DNA of 64,000 bases from Shewanella colwelliana ATCC 39565. GTDB taxonomy: Bacteria; Pseudomonadota; Gammaproteobacteria; Enterobacterales; Shewanellaceae. The notes below the pieces were generated by a model. It saw only the letters and a list, made by a program, of their open reading frames with translations. It made no database searches and had not been told where the DNA came from. Position numbers and translations under genes: made by a program. The DNA lies in assembly GCF_000518705.1 (NCBI RefSeq), contig NZ_JAEC01000005.1, positions 1-64,000 on the forward strand, written 5' to 3'. Position 1 is the stretch's first letter, and every line of letters starts with the position of its first letter. Of this stretch, positions 27,190 through 37,178 are shown in pieces.

Positions 27190-28437
27190 ATGCTCAACAT
27201 TTTCCTGATAACTCTTGCTGTGCTAGCACTATTAAGCATTATTTTTGAAGAAGTTACCCACCTAAACAAAGCAAAAACCACCCTATTCTTTGGCTGTGTT
27301 GCCTGGATAACCCTGTTTGTCGCAGCTCGTGATCCTAGCCACCAACACCTGATTGCCGAACAGTTAAATGAGAACATACTTGAAATTGCGACACTGTGGC
27401 TGTTCTTGATGTCAACCATGACCTTTGTTGCCTACCTTAACGCTAAAGGCATGATACAAATTTTGGTGCAGAAGCTGTTTCCGCAAAAAGTTTCTGTTCG
27501 AATGTTAATGATCCAAGTAGCCTTATTCTCATTAGTCCTATCAGCCATCTGTGACAACGTCACCGCGACCCTAGTTTCACTAGGACTATTGACCACTTTC
27601 CAACTAGAAAGTCAGATGAAACGCCGGATGGCGGTACTCATTATTTTTGCAGTGAACTCTGGCGGTGTCGCCCTCATCACTGGCGATGTGACCACCTTGA
27701 TGATTTTCCTCGGTGGACATGTGCATATCTCGCAACTGTTAATCCTATTCATCCCTGCGGCGATTAGCGTCATGTTACTGGCAGTACTCTTCTCTTTAAA
27801 AGCCGAAGGCCATGTCAGCACTACCCCAATTAAGCGCCAATACAATAAGATTGACGTGCTAATTGCGCTGATTTTTTTAACCACCATTATTCTTACCATG
27901 GTGTTAAATATTTTCTTTGGTATTCCACCTGTATTGACCTTCCTATCTGGGCTGTCGATTATGTTCTTAGTCGGCACCACCTCTCGCAGCAACAAAGAGG
28001 AGCTGCAGATCCTGGAATATATCCGTCAGGTCGAATTTGATACCTTGCTGTTCTTCCTTGGGATCTTGTTACTTGTGGGTATGCTTAAGGAGATTGGTAC
28101 CTTGCATCTTTTGACTGAAGTGTACGCAAAGTTCGATCCAAACATCTCTAACTTTGTTACTGGTATAGGTTCTGCACTATTGGACAACGTGCCGCTCACC
28201 GCTGCATTATTAAAGGCTGAGCCTGTATTGACAACACCTGAATGGCTTGGCTTAACCTACTCTGTAGGTGTTGGTGGCTCACTATTGGTCATTGGTAGTG
28301 CAGCGGGAATTATCGCCATGAGTAAGGTTAAGGAACTCACCTTCGTGACCTACCTTAAATATGTTCCCGCATTGACCTTATGCTATAGCTGTGGCTATGG
28401 ATTGACCTTGCTATTGGCATACAAGTTTTTCGGTTAA
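27190..28437 (+). CDS. nhaD: Na+/H+ antiporter NhaD
   Basis: Inner-membrane sodium-proton exchanger of the ion transporter superfamily, important for sodium tolerance in marine bacteria. It has 415 residues with about 12 membrane segments. Family residues include LSAICDNVTATLVSLGLL near residue 125, AVNSGGVALITGDVTTLMIF near 155, and a C-terminal repeat of the helix motif, GSALLDNVPLTAALL. Its hydrophobic N-terminus begins MLNIFLITLAVLALLSIIFEE. It is monocistronic with a strong terminator. Confidence 0.93.
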   Translation: MLNIFLITLAVLALLSIIFEEVTHLNKAKTTLFFGCVAWITLFVAARDPSHQHLIAEQLNENILEIATLWLFLMSTMTFVAYLNAKGMIQILVQKLFPQKVSVRMLMIQVALFSLVLSAICDNVTATLVSLGLLTTFQLESQMKRRMAVLIIFAVNSGGVALITGDVTTLMIFLGGHVHISQLLILFIPAAISVMLLAVLFSLKAEGHVSTTPIKRQYNKIDVLIALIFLTTIILTMVLNIFFGIPPVLTFLSGLSIMFLVGTTSRSNKEELQILEYIRQVEFDTLLFFLGILLLVGMLKEIGTLHLLTEVYAKFDPNISNFVTGIGSALLDNVPLTAALLKAEPVLTTPEWLGLTYSVGVGGSLLVIGSAAGIIAMSKVKELTFVTYLKYVPALTLCYSCGYGLTLLLAYKFFG

Positions 28438-28465
28438 CAGCCACCACCCAAGACACCTAAAAAGC

Positions 28466-28497
28466 AAAAGGCGATGAAGTGATTCATCGCCTTTTTG
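28466..28497 (+). terminator. nhaD terminator
   Basis: Stem AAAAGGCGATGAA / TTCATCGCCTTTTT with loop GTGA. Confidence 0.93.
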
Positions 28498-28599
28498 TGT
28501 CAGGAACATTGATGCACACACCAGAGTGTCAATTTCCCATGAATGGATAGAAATTAACCGGTAGAAACTGGTCTTGTATCTAGTCCAACCATTTGTTTG

Positions 28600-29559
28600 C
28601 TAGATTGCGGGCACCTTAAATTCAGTCCCAGCGACTTCTAACACGACATCACGCGGTCTAATCTCAACAATGGTTAATTTCCCGCCAATTTTATCGCCTT
28701 GCTGCAACTCAGCCCCATCGACATTTAACCAGCGGTTATTAGGATCGCTGGCATAAACATGAGCCAAGATATTAAACTCTGGCACCTGCAACTGCACTCC
28801 AGCGGGTAACTCTCCATATTTAGGCAGTTCATCGGGCTTAGGTGTTGGTATAGGGTCCAGTTTAGCTTCTGTCACTGGTGTGGCGACGGCGTTTTCTATC
28901 TCCACCTCTTTCAGTGCAGCCTCAAATGCTGCCAGTAAATTACTTGATGCTTCAGCACTAACAGGTTGCGCTTGCGGTTTTGATTCTAGCCCGACATCCA
29001 GTGCGGCATCGTCGACTTGCTGTTTTAACGAATTAAGCACTTCTTGGCCACGCTGATTGCTGTTTGCTCCCAAGATTATCGGCTCTTGGGTTTGTTGCAC
29101 TGACAGAGCACTCGTCTCTTTGGGTGCAGCATAGGCAATGGTACGTGAGCCTGCTGCAATATTTGGCTCAACAACTTGATTGCGATTTGGAACCGAATTC
29201 TGCTGAGTCTGCTGTGGGCGTGCGACAGCCATTGGCAAGGCCACTTTGCCCGCCAATTGCACACTTGATGTTGCTTGAGGCTGCTGCGTTAACGCGCTGT
29301 GCTGACTATCAGGCTTAGTCGCAGACTGTTGCACCACAGGTTCGATATCACGCCCTTGATTTGTGCCAGACGGCACGTTGGTACTCAATAACCAAGCAGA
29401 GCCTACCGCTAACAGCAATAGCGCAACAAAGCCGGCGATTTTGAGCCCTAAATGTTTGCTCTTATTCATCTGTTGGTATTGAGCACGCGGCGTGATCACC
29501 GGATCAATAACTTGGTCTTGCTGTTTAGCGCGCGTCACCGCGTCGAGTAGGATAGACAT
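28600..29559 (-). CDS. exeB: General secretion pathway protein B (ExeB-like)
   Basis: Inner-membrane protein of 319 residues that works with ExeA to assemble or position the secretin of the type II secretion system in the cell wall. A short cytoplasmic N-terminus precedes one membrane segment at about 35-54 (GLKIAGFVALLLLAVGSAWL). A long Pro/Gln-rich linker follows, then the conserved GspB C-terminal domain (GVQLQVPEFNILAHVYASD, near residue 255). It overlaps the exeA stop by one base, so the two are co-translated. Confidence 0.92.
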   Translation of the reverse strand: MSILLDAVTRAKQQDQVIDPVITPRAQYQQMNKSKHLGLKIAGFVALLLLAVGSAWLLSTNVPSGTNQGRDIEPVVQQSATKPDSQHSALTQQPQATSSVQLAGKVALPMAVARPQQTQQNSVPNRNQVVEPNIAAGSRTIAYAAPKETSALSVQQTQEPIILGANSNQRGQEVLNSLKQQVDDAALDVGLESKPQAQPVSAEASSNLLAAFEAALKEVEIENAVATPVTEAKLDPIPTPKPDELPKYGELPAGVQLQVPEFNILAHVYASDPNNRWLNVDGAELQQGDKIGGKLTIVEIRPRDVVLEVAGTEFKVPAI

Positions 29560-31172
29560 TAATAACGTCCCTCACTCTCTTGTAAGCGCGGTCCCTGATT
29601 ACTGAGATACAAATTGAGTTGTACTAACGTCTGACTGCCAGCTATCGCATCAGCACGCAGACCATGTTGACGTTGGAAATCCTTTAGCTGCTGCTCGAGT
29701 TCGCTATCAAAATAGCTGACGAGTCGCGGCGACTTGTCTTGAATATGAGCTAAGGCATTTTCTAACCACTGTATTTGCGATACTGGAGCACTGCGACCAA
29801 TCTCTTGTGGTTGGTTGCTAGGCGCTTGCCATAACAGCTCAAAAGTGCCGCTAAAGTGGCGATTAAACCAATCTCTGTCAACCCAGAGTTGCTGCTCTGA
29901 GAGTTGCAGTAATAGCTGCTCTCCTTGACGTGAAACCACAGTGCCATAAAACGGCTCTTGTTGATCATCTTGTAAATAGACCACTGCAGGATAGTTTAAT
30001 CGAACGATTGAGTTCCAATTGCCCTGCTGCTGAAAACAGGCCAACCCCTGTTGCTGTGCTGACTGGCATGCAGTTAAGCCGATATACGGGGCTTTACCCC
30101 ACAGCCCAAGAATGCTGGCATAGGCGGTGTCTATGCTACGGCTTTGGGCTATTGCACTTCTGAGCACCTGCTGGTTGGCCGACAAAGACGGGCTCTTCGT
30201 TGGTGCTGCAGCGGGTGGCTGTTGCTGTGGCTCGCTTGTCGCTGCCAATGGCTTTGGTGTATCAGCTTGCAACTGATTGTGATTAAACAGGTAAAAAGCG
30301 CCAGCAAAGGTAGACACGACAGCAATTGCTGCGGCAATCTGCAGGAGTCGGCTTGGTTTCTTAATCTCTTCGCCCAGCACTTCGCTCGCTGCCGTGCTAA
30401 CCATATTCGCATCTATCGGTACTTTCGATTGCGCATATCCCGCCATTAAGGCGCGTTCACATAATAAGTTGATGAGACGCGGAATCCCGCCGCTGTATTT
30501 ATGCAAGGCCTTGATGGCTTTGCGATGAAACAAGGGTTCATGACGTCCGCCCACCTGCAAGCGGTGTTGCACATATAGCGCAATCTCCTCCTGCGTAAGC
30601 GGCAAGAGGTGGTAACGAGCGGTGATCCGCTGTGCCAACTGCCTAAGCTCTTGGCGCTTCAATAATTGCTGCAGCTCTGGCTGGCCAATTAAGATCACCT
30701 GGAGTAATTTTTTTGTATCCGTTTCTAGATTGGTCAGCAGACGCAACTGCTCCAACACGTCAGCCCTTAGATGTTGCGCCTCATCGATAATCAGCACCGT
30801 ATTGCGGCCTTTATCATGATTGGCGAGTAAGAATTGGCTAATTTTATCGGTAAGCTGCTTTAAGCTGGGTGATTCCCCATACGTAATCGAGAGTTCATCA
30901 CAGAGGGTGGCGAGTAACTCAAGTTCAGTTAATGACGGATTCAAAATAAAAGCGGTATCGGTATTTTCTGGTAACTGATTGAGTAGGCAGCGAGAAACTG
31001 TAGTTTTTCCAGTGCCGACTTCACCGGTCAATAAAACAAAGCCCCCGGTTTCCCCCAGCCCATAGGTCAAGTGAGCCAACGCCTCTCGATGCCGATCGCT
31101 CAAAAACAGATAATGGGGATTGGGTGCAATAGAAAATGGGTTATCGCTAAGTCCGTAAAACGCTTTGTACAT
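29559..31172 (-). CDS. exeA: General secretion pathway ATPase A (ExeA-like)
   Basis: Membrane-anchored AAA+ ATPase partner of ExeB. The start at 31172 gives MYKAFYGLSDNPFSIAPNP, the conserved ExeA N-terminus. Walker A is GEVGTGKTT near residue 48, Walker B is VLIIDEAQHL, and the AAA lid follows. A membrane segment at about 270-290 (LLQIAAAIAVVSTFAGAFYL) leads to a periplasmic part that ends in a peptidoglycan-binding domain (LKDFQRQHGLRADAIAGSQT). The protein therefore links ATP use in the cytosol to the cell wall where the secretin is inserted. The remaining type II secretion genes are not in this window. Confidence 0.94.
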   Translation of the reverse strand: MYKAFYGLSDNPFSIAPNPHYLFLSDRHREALAHLTYGLGETGGFVLLTGEVGTGKTTVSRCLLNQLPENTDTAFILNPSLTELELLATLCDELSITYGESPSLKQLTDKISQFLLANHDKGRNTVLIIDEAQHLRADVLEQLRLLTNLETDTKKLLQVILIGQPELQQLLKRQELRQLAQRITARYHLLPLTQEEIALYVQHRLQVGGRHEPLFHRKAIKALHKYSGGIPRLINLLCERALMAGYAQSKVPIDANMVSTAASEVLGEEIKKPSRLLQIAAAIAVVSTFAGAFYLFNHNQLQADTPKPLAATSEPQQQPPAAAPTKSPSLSANQQVLRSAIAQSRSIDTAYASILGLWGKAPYIGLTACQSAQQQGLACFQQQGNWNSIVRLNYPAVVYLQDDQQEPFYGTVVSRQGEQLLLQLSEQQLWVDRDWFNRHFSGTFELLWQAPSNQPQEIGRSAPVSQIQWLENALAHIQDKSPRLVSYFDSELEQQLKDFQRQHGLRADAIAGSQTLVQLNLYLSNQGPRLQESEGRY

Positions 31173-31338
31173 GCAGCCTTCAGTCCGAAAAAATAAATGA
31201 CGGTTCAAATTAATCCTTAGGCGCTACATTGTCAAAACTTCGCCCTAAATAATTGTGAAGCAGTGGCGATCTATTTGTACGAAATAACCCAAGGGCCATG
31301 CTAATCTATAAGCAAGTTCAATTAAGACAACACCTAAC

Positions 31339-32577
31339 GTGAAAATCTATTTAGTTGGCGGCGCTGTCCGCGACCAATTGCTGCAACTCCCCATAAAAGA
31401 TCGCGACTTCATGGTGGTGGGCTCGACGCCGCAAGAGATGCTGCAACTGGGCTATAAACAGGTTGGCAAAGACTTTCCTGTGTTTTTACATCCGAAAACG
31501 CAACAGGAGTACGCCTTAGCACGTACCGAGCGCAAAACCGCCGCTGGCTATGGTGGTTTTAGTTGTTACGCCGCCCCAGATGTCACCATAGAAGAGGATC
31601 TGCTGAGACGGGATCTTACTATTAACGCCATCGCTCAAGATGATGCGGGGAATTTGGTCGACCCCTACGGCGGCCAACGCGATATTGAACGGCGTCAACT
31701 AAGACACGTATCCGACGCCTTTGTCGAAGACCCACTGCGTGTGCTACGAGTGGCGCGATTTGCCGCTAGGTTTCACCATTTAGGCTTTAGCGTTGCGCCT
31801 GAAACCTTAACCTTAATGCAAACTATTGCTGCTAGTGGTGAGTTACAAGCACTAACCCCAGAGCGTGTATTTTTAGAGCTAGATAAAGCCTTAAGCTGCC
31901 AGTCACCACAAGTGTTTATTGAGGTCTTGCGCCAGTGCCATGCGCTACCTATCTTGTTCCCTGAAATAGAAGCGTTATTTGGCGTCCCACAACCCGAAAA
32001 ATGGCACCCAGAGATTGATACAGGCACCCATACCCTGATGGTGCTCGAGCAATCGGCTGCGCTATCAAGCAATAATGCCGTCCGTTTCGCCGCACTAGTC
32101 CATGATCTCGGCAAAGCACTCAGTCCCAAAGAGAGTTTACCCAAGCACCACGGCCATGGACAAAAGGGCTTAGCGCCTATTAAAGCCTTATGTGAGCGAA
32201 TTAGAGTACCCAACGAGTATCGAGACTTAGCATTATTAGTGAGCGATCTTCACCAGAATATTCACCAAGCGTTTGAGCTTAGACCAGAGACCATCATCAA
32301 ACAGTTCGATAAAGCCGACCTGTGGCGAAAACCAGAACGCCTAGCACAGATACTATTGGCCTGCGAAGCAGACATGAAAGGAAGAACGGGTTTTGAAGCT
32401 CAAGACTATCCACAGGCAAATTATTTAACTTCATGCTTTAACGCCGCTAAAAATATCGACATTAAACCCATTATTGCGTCGGGCTTCAAAGGCGCCGATA
32501 TTAAAACAGAACTCCAGCGTCAGCGTATCGAAGTCGTTGCTGAATGTAAGACGACATTGGCGTCGAAGTACGACTAA
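31339..32577 (+). CDS. cca: CCA tRNA nucleotidyltransferase with HD phosphohydrolase domain
   Basis: Adds or repairs the 3' CCA end of tRNAs without a nucleic acid template. It has 412 residues. The nucleotidyltransferase head has GGAVRD and [11 protein letters not shown], the conserved segment [12 protein letters not shown] follows, and the C-terminal HD domain has the metal ligands in LVHDLGKAL. The HD domain gives the E. coli-type enzyme its 2',3'-cyclic phosphodiesterase and phosphatase activities. It starts with GTG at 31339 and is divergent from exeA. Confidence 0.96.
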   Translation: MKIYLVGGAVRDQLLQLPIKDRDFMVVGSTPQEMLQLGYKQVGKDFPVFLHPKTQQEYALARTERKTAAGYGGFSCYAAPDVTIEEDLLRRDLTINAIAQDDAGNLVDPYGGQRDIERRQLRHVSDAFVEDPLRVLRVARFAARFHHLGFSVAPETLTLMQTIAASGELQALTPERVFLELDKALSCQSPQVFIEVLRQCHALPILFPEIEALFGVPQPEKWHPEIDTGTHTLMVLEQSAALSSNNAVRFAALVHDLGKALSPKESLPKHHGHGQKGLAPIKALCERIRVPNEYRDLALLVSDLHQNIHQAFELRPETIIKQFDKADLWRKPERLAQILLACEADMKGRTGFEAQDYPQANYLTSCFNAAKNIDIKPIIASGFKGADIKTELQRQRIEVVAECKTTLASKYD

Positions 32578-32787
32578 CAGCAAGTAATAGTTAAATTTTA
32601 GTGATCATTCACCATTTTTCGTCCAAAAAGCGGCCTCACGCTTGCTTTTAAAGGTTGATGAGATATTGTATTAGTACCTTAGGGTGAAAATTCATAGCAA
32701 AATAAAATAGCTATGACATAATTAACCAGTTGCAGTTGTATTTTCGGCTGCTCCATTTCAATCCAACTTATTTAAAGGGATTTCCCA

Positions 32788-33054
32788 ATGAACAAAAAAG
32801 TACTGATGATTGCTGGCGTAGCAATGACTGCCCTTCTTGGTGGTTGTGCAAACACTACTGCTCTAGAAGAGAGCGTTGCGAACCTAGGCAACAAGGTTGA
32901 TCAATTATCAGCTGAAGTTAGCTCTCTTAAGTCAGAGCAAGGCGCTCTTTCTGCAGACGTTAAAGATGCAAAAGCTGCTGCGATGGACGCACAAGCTGAA
33001 GCTAAGCGTGCTAACGATCGCATCGACAACATCGCTTCTTCTTACAAGAAGTAA
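32788..33054 (+). CDS. lpp: Lpp-type major outer-membrane lipoprotein
   Basis: An 88-residue lipoprotein. The signal peptide ends in the lipobox LLGGC, so the mature protein begins with a lipidated cysteine. The rest is a heptad coiled coil (ALEESVANLGNKVDQLSAEV and on), and the last residue is lysine, as in proteins joined to peptidoglycan through that residue. It tethers the outer membrane to the wall. A convergent L,D-transpeptidase of the Lpp-linking type lies about 250 bp away. The very regular codon choice (GCT, GTT, AAC) suggests high expression. Confidence 0.92.
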   Translation: MNKKVLMIAGVAMTALLGGCANTTALEESVANLGNKVDQLSAEVSSLKSEQGALSADVKDAKAAAMDAQAEAKRANDRIDNIASSYKK

Positions 33055-33062
33055 TTTGTCTG

Positions 33063-33090
33063 TATCGGCAACACATCTGTGTTGCCGATA
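33063..33090 (+). terminator. lpp terminator
   Basis: Perfect 13-bp stem TATCGGCAACACA / TGTGTTGCCGATA with a two-base loop, directly after the lpp stop. Confidence 0.85.
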
Positions 33091-33256
33091 TATTTCCTCC
33101 TCTGCACAACCTCTCTCCTTCTCTTTGCTCCATCTTCTAAAGCGACTCTAAATCAATATACGCTCAACCTTGCCAGTGATATCAGCAAATGATTCATCCC
33201 CTAAATTTTTGCCGCCCAGCCAGATATCTCAAAGAATTTCTCCCCAGCTTAAAGCA

Positions 33257-33283
33257 CAAAAAAAGCGCCCCGAAGGACGCTTA
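33257..33283 (-). terminator. Terminator of the L,D-transpeptidase gene
   Basis: On the minus strand AAGCGTCC-TTCG-GGGCGCTT followed by a run of T. Confidence 0.85.
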
Positions 33284-33301
33284 ATCAATTCACCGCAAAT
33301 G

Positions 33302-34243
33302 TTACTGCGCTAAAGCATCGGCATCTAGCACGGTAAATGCCTCTTGAGCAATATTCATCGGAATACCATTTTGTGTCAGCAAGGCATCGTTGGCCTTATC
33401 ACTATCAACATGGCTCTGGCTAATAAATTTCACGATTTTACTATTAAGGCTAATCACCTTCTCGCGCTGCTCATGCTCAGATTCAGACAATGGCGAGTGC
33501 ACTTCAATAATGTGGCGACCGTCTGGCTCTGCCGAGATCTTTACCGTCTGATTAATCACACGCACGCTATCGCCATATTTAGCTTGATTAAATAGCCATT
33601 CAATATCATCAGGATTGAGGCGAATACAACCCGCACTAACGCGCATGCCGATACCAAAATCTTTGTTGGTGCCATGAATAAGGTAGCTGCCATCGCCATA
33701 GGAGAGTTGCATGGCATACTTGCCCAGCGGGTTATCTGGACCTGCTGGCACCACACGAGGTAAGACTTCACCGCGCTCACGCAGATGTTCGGCACGTAAA
33801 CTCGCCGGTGGCGTCCAACTTGGATTGGGAATACGAGCTTTAATCTTAGTGGTCATCTCAGGCGTTTCACGACCAATACGACCAATGCCCACCGGGAACA
33901 CATGCACTTCTCGGCCATTTTTTGGATAATAGTAGAGGCGTAGTTCAGGCAGGTTAATTACTATGCCTTTACGCGGAACATCTGGCAGTAGCATCTGCGT
34001 TGGAATAACCAGTGCCGTGCCGACCGTTGGCAGAAAAGGGTCAACACCTGGATTTGTTTCCATTAGCTCTAAGATGCCAATATTGTATTTATCGGCAATT
34101 GTCTTAAAGTAATCACCTTTTTCAACCACATGGGTCTGCAGTTCACCAATAAGGCGGCCGCCATTTGTAGGCAGCGAATAGACATTGGCCTGAGCAAACA
34201 GTGGCGATAAACTCAAGATGAGCAACAGCATTTTACGCATCAT
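33302..34243 (-). CDS. L,D-transpeptidase (YkuD family) with LysM domain
   Basis: Periplasmic enzyme that links lipoprotein to peptidoglycan or makes 3-3 crosslinks. From the ATG at 34243 it has a signal peptide (MMRKMLLLILSLSPLFAQA), a LysM domain (VVEKGDYFKTIADKYNIG) and a YkuD catalytic domain with IHGTNKDFGIGMRVSAGCIRL, where the SAGC cysteine is the nucleophile and the preceding His is conserved. A short C-terminal tail follows. The longer open frame would add 13 residues ahead of the signal peptide and is less likely. Beside lpp, Lpp anchoring is the natural role, but that is inference. Confidence 0.93.
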   Translation of the reverse strand: MMRKMLLLILSLSPLFAQANVYSLPTNGGRLIGELQTHVVEKGDYFKTIADKYNIGILELMETNPGVDPFLPTVGTALVIPTQMLLPDVPRKGIVINLPELRLYYYPKNGREVHVFPVGIGRIGRETPEMTTKIKARIPNPSWTPPASLRAEHLRERGEVLPRVVPAGPDNPLGKYAMQLSYGDGSYLIHGTNKDFGIGMRVSAGCIRLNPDDIEWLFNQAKYGDSVRVINQTVKISAEPDGRHIIEVHSPLSESEHEQREKVISLNSKIVKFISQSHVDSDKANDALLTQNGIPMNIAQEAFTVLDADALAQ

Positions 34244-34320
34244 CAATATGGGTTCCGATAAAAACATGAATAATAGGCTCAAAGATTACCCTGAGCCGCT
34301 CCAATTTTCTAGCTAATCCA

Positions 34321-35172
34321 CTACTTATCTGCAGTCTCGTCAGCGAATTTTTGGCTAACCGATACAAAAAAATCTATCTCTAGTTCGGCAAAACTTGCCG
34401 CAAGAATTTGCCGTTTGATTTTCTCGCTTGCCCGCCACGCATAGGGCGTCATTTCCAGCAGCGTCAGCGCATCTTCACCGCTCATGTCCAATTTGAAGCT
34501 AATGCGTTCTTGGCTAAGTAAATGTTGCCCTTTAGGCACACTCACATCGCCATTTTTCTCTGACAAACCGTTATAAAGAAACTCTTTTACCTGCCAAAGA
34601 TGACGTGGGCCGGGTGATACCTGCACAAAAAAGCCATTGGGCTTTAATACTCTTAGCAGCTCCTTGCCTTTTAGTGGCTTGTCGACAAGGGTTATCAAGT
34701 CAAAACTGTTGTCGGCAAAGGGCAGTACTTTTAATTGGCTCACAATGTAAGTGGCATCAGCATGGCTTTTTGCCGCAGCAAACATGGCATTTTCCGCCTC
34801 ACCGACACCCGTCTGCTGGCATTCAATATCATGTTCTGACAATGCACTGGCTAGCGACCGCAGAAAAAAACCCTCGCCACAATCAAAATCGAGGTGCGCT
34901 AGTGGCTCGCCATTTTGTGATACCGCTAACGCCTCAACTAATTGATTGCGCACAGCAGCAAGCATAGGTTCAAAGACACCAGACTCCAGCAAGAAACGTT
35001 TAGCACGCATCAGCTGCCTAGAATCGATGTGAGGCTTCTTAGCTTGGCTAAATACCCAGTATCCCTGCTCATTTTTATCCAGATGATGTTTATTTTCACA
35101 ATGCAGGCCTTGAGACGCCTCATGAATACTCATGGGGGCTTGGCAAACAGGACACAAATAATGACTTTTCAT
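34321..35172 (-). CDS. rlmA: 23S rRNA (guanine-N1)-methyltransferase RlmA
   Basis: SAM-dependent enzyme that methylates N1 of G745 of 23S rRNA in E. coli. It has 283 residues. The N-terminal zinc finger is present (CPVC, then HCENKHH), followed by a Rossmann methyltransferase with LAHLDFDCGEGFF and DLITLVDKPLK. The usual catalytic-loop proline motif is replaced by VDKPLKGK. The start MKSHYLCPVC fits the family. Confidence 0.93.
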   Translation of the reverse strand: MKSHYLCPVCQAPMSIHEASQGLHCENKHHLDKNEQGYWVFSQAKKPHIDSRQLMRAKRFLLESGVFEPMLAAVRNQLVEALAVSQNGEPLAHLDFDCGEGFFLRSLASALSEHDIECQQTGVGEAENAMFAAAKSHADATYIVSQLKVLPFADNSFDLITLVDKPLKGKELLRVLKPNGFFVQVSPGPRHLWQVKEFLYNGLSEKNGDVSVPKGQHLLSQERISFKLDMSGEDALTLLEMTPYAWRASEKIKRQILAASFAELEIDFFVSVSQKFADETADK

Positions 35173-35221
35173 TGGCTCTCTTTAACTGACTCTGGGTAAT
35201 TAGGTTTAGCTCATTAATCGC

Positions 35222-36022
35222 TTAGGAAAAAATAACGACGCAAAGCACCGCACCCAATACTAGACGATAAATAACAAAAGGTGTCATGCCCATGCGGCTG
35301 ATGATTTTCAAGAAGTAGTGAATACATAAATAAGCTGCGACAAATGAAACAATCGTTCCAAGTACGAGTGCTTGATAGTCAATATTGACACCGCTTTCAA
35401 AGAGATCTTTCACCACTAAAATGGCCGCCCCTAAACTAACAGGTACCGACATTAAAAATGAAAATCTTGCCGCCGCCTCACGGCTCAAACCTAACATTAG
35501 CGCCGCCGTAATGGTGGCACCAGAACGTGAGGTTCCGGGGATCAAGGCCATAGCTTGCGCGATACCAATCACTAGGGCTTTTTTCCAGCCCACTTGAAAC
35601 TCATTAAAGCCTTCACGATTCATTCTGTCAGCCCACCAAAGCAGTAAGCCGAATACTATGGTAGTGAATGCGATCACTTCAATATTGCGCAGATGGGTCT
35701 CAATAAACCCTTTTGCAGTAAAACCGACAATGACGGCTGGTATGGTGGCGAGAATAATCCACCAAGCTAATTTGCTCTCTTCATTTTGTTCACGCTTAAC
35801 AATACTGCCTGTCCAAGCGTTAAACATAGACCAAAGCTCACGGCGAAAATAGATAACCACCGCCAATAACGAGCCAGTATTAACCGCGACATCAAATGTT
35901 AAGCCTTGATCTTCCCAGCCCAATAACTGCGCGGGTAAGATAAGGTGCGCTGAGCTTGAGATCGGTAAGAATTCAGTAAGGCCTTGAATCAAAGCCAATA
36001 CAATTACCTGAAAAGTGTCCAT
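35222..36022 (-). CDS. uppP: Undecaprenyl-diphosphatase
   Basis: Inner-membrane BacA-type phosphatase that turns undecaprenyl diphosphate into the monophosphate lipid carrier used for wall and polysaccharide synthesis. It has 266 residues and about eight membrane segments. Catalytic and substrate residues are in [16 protein letters not shown] at the N-terminus and [20 protein letters not shown] in the middle. It lies downstream of folB and folK on the same strand, with 20 bases from folK, so the three are probably co-transcribed. Confidence 0.96.
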   Translation of the reverse strand: MDTFQVIVLALIQGLTEFLPISSSAHLILPAQLLGWEDQGLTFDVAVNTGSLLAVVIYFRRELWSMFNAWTGSIVKREQNEESKLAWWIILATIPAVIVGFTAKGFIETHLRNIEVIAFTTIVFGLLLWWADRMNREGFNEFQVGWKKALVIGIAQAMALIPGTSRSGATITAALMLGLSREAAARFSFLMSVPVSLGAAILVVKDLFESGVNIDYQALVLGTIVSFVAAYLCIHYFLKIISRMGMTPFVIYRLVLGAVLCVVIFS

Positions 36023-36042
36023 GTTTATCCTTTAAAAATGTC

Positions 36043-36534
36043 TTAATAAGACCAATGAAACTCTATTGGCCACAACTTTTGCTGTGACTTGTCATAATTA
36101 TCCCACAGGGATTGGTAAGATTGATGCGCAAGCGGATGGCTTAAATCAGGGGCTATCTCAGCAAGTGGCCAAAGCACAAAGGCATTGGTGGTGATTTCAG
36201 CCCTCGGTAATTCAACAGGCGTTGTGACCACGCAATCGTCATAAAGCAGTAGATCGATATCTAAGGTACGTGGGCTAAATTTCTTAGCACCTATCTTGCG
36301 GCCATTATCTTGCTCAATCTGCTTAAAGACGGCGACCACCCCAGCAATATCAAGCTCGGTGTCGGCAGCGACCACCATATTCAGGAAGTTACTCCCATTA
36401 AAGCCCACCGCCTCACTTTCAAACACAGAGGACAAACACAGATTTGAAAAATGCGCTGATAAGGCCTTTAACCCCGCATTAAAATACCGCTCTGGCTCTA
36501 TGTTACTGCCAATACTGATAAATATACGCGCCAT
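36043..36534 (-). CDS. folK: 2-amino-4-hydroxy-6-hydroxymethyldihydropteridine pyrophosphokinase
   Basis: Transfers pyrophosphate from ATP to the pterin in the folate pathway, one step after FolB. It has 163 residues. Family motifs are SIGSNIEPERYFN at the N-terminus and FSPRTLDIDLLLYDD, where the two aspartates bind magnesium. The pterin-binding segment is near SVFESEAVGF. It follows folB after only four bases, giving a folB-folK-uppP order. Confidence 0.96.
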   Translation of the reverse strand: MARIFISIGSNIEPERYFNAGLKALSAHFSNLCLSSVFESEAVGFNGSNFLNMVVAADTELDIAGVVAVFKQIEQDNGRKIGAKKFSPRTLDIDLLLYDDCVVTTPVELPRAEITTNAFVLWPLAEIAPDLSHPLAHQSYQSLWDNYDKSQQKLWPIEFHWSY

Positions 36535-36538
36535 GATG

Positions 36539-36892
36539 TTATAGATGACCTCGCTCTATCTCGACGCCAACCGCTGCAGCACTCGGTACAGCGCCAGGCT
36601 TCATCACCCGCACTTTGACCCAAGGCACATTAAACTCATCCATCACACATTTCGCACAGCGTTCGGCAACGGTTTCAATCAGCTCAATGGGCTTTTCAGT
36701 TATCAATGCAGTAAGGCGATTTGACACAGTTTCATAGCAAAGTGCATGTTGATAATCATCACTATCTGCTGCGGGGCGATTGTCCCAGGCCATCTCAAGA
36801 TCAATAAGCAAGTTCTGATGGATCTGTTTTTCCCACTCATATATTCCAATCACAGTTGCAACGCTCAATTGTGATATCAGCACCTTGTCCAT
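36539..36892 (-). CDS. folB: Dihydroneopterin aldolase
   Basis: Splits 7,8-dihydroneopterin to 6-hydroxymethyldihydropterin for folate synthesis. It has 117 residues from the ATG at 36892, which has GGGAGG upstream. The conserved N-terminus is MDKVLISQLSVATVIGIYEWEK, with the substrate glutamate near LIETVAERCAKCV and the lysine in VRVMKPGAV. It is divergent from plsY. Confidence 0.95.
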   Translation of the reverse strand: MDKVLISQLSVATVIGIYEWEKQIHQNLLIDLEMAWDNRPAADSDDYQHALCYETVSNRLTALITEKPIELIETVAERCAKCVMDEFNVPWVKVRVMKPGAVPSAAAVGVEIERGHL

Positions 36893-37178
36893 AATGCCTC
36901 CCGCTAGGCAAATAAAATGTGGCAAAAAAAGAGGTCTAATAAGCTAAGCCGGATAATCTCGGTATAATTGCAAAATTGAACCGATTACCCCTTTCGTACA
37001 GCGCAAAACCCAAGTAGGATAAGCTGCTGTAATAGTGGGATAATGGGATATAAATGTTACATAATAAACCTAACAAGCAATAAATATCACTTGCGAACCC
37101 ATGCACAAAATACAAGGTTTAATCAGGCGCCTCAATACTAGGCCGCGATGATACCCTAAGAAGGATAAGGAAACCAAT

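Noticed and set aside
30144..30449. A 101-codon frame inside exeA on the other strand
   Set aside because: Fully within the coding region of exeA; codon composition is poor.
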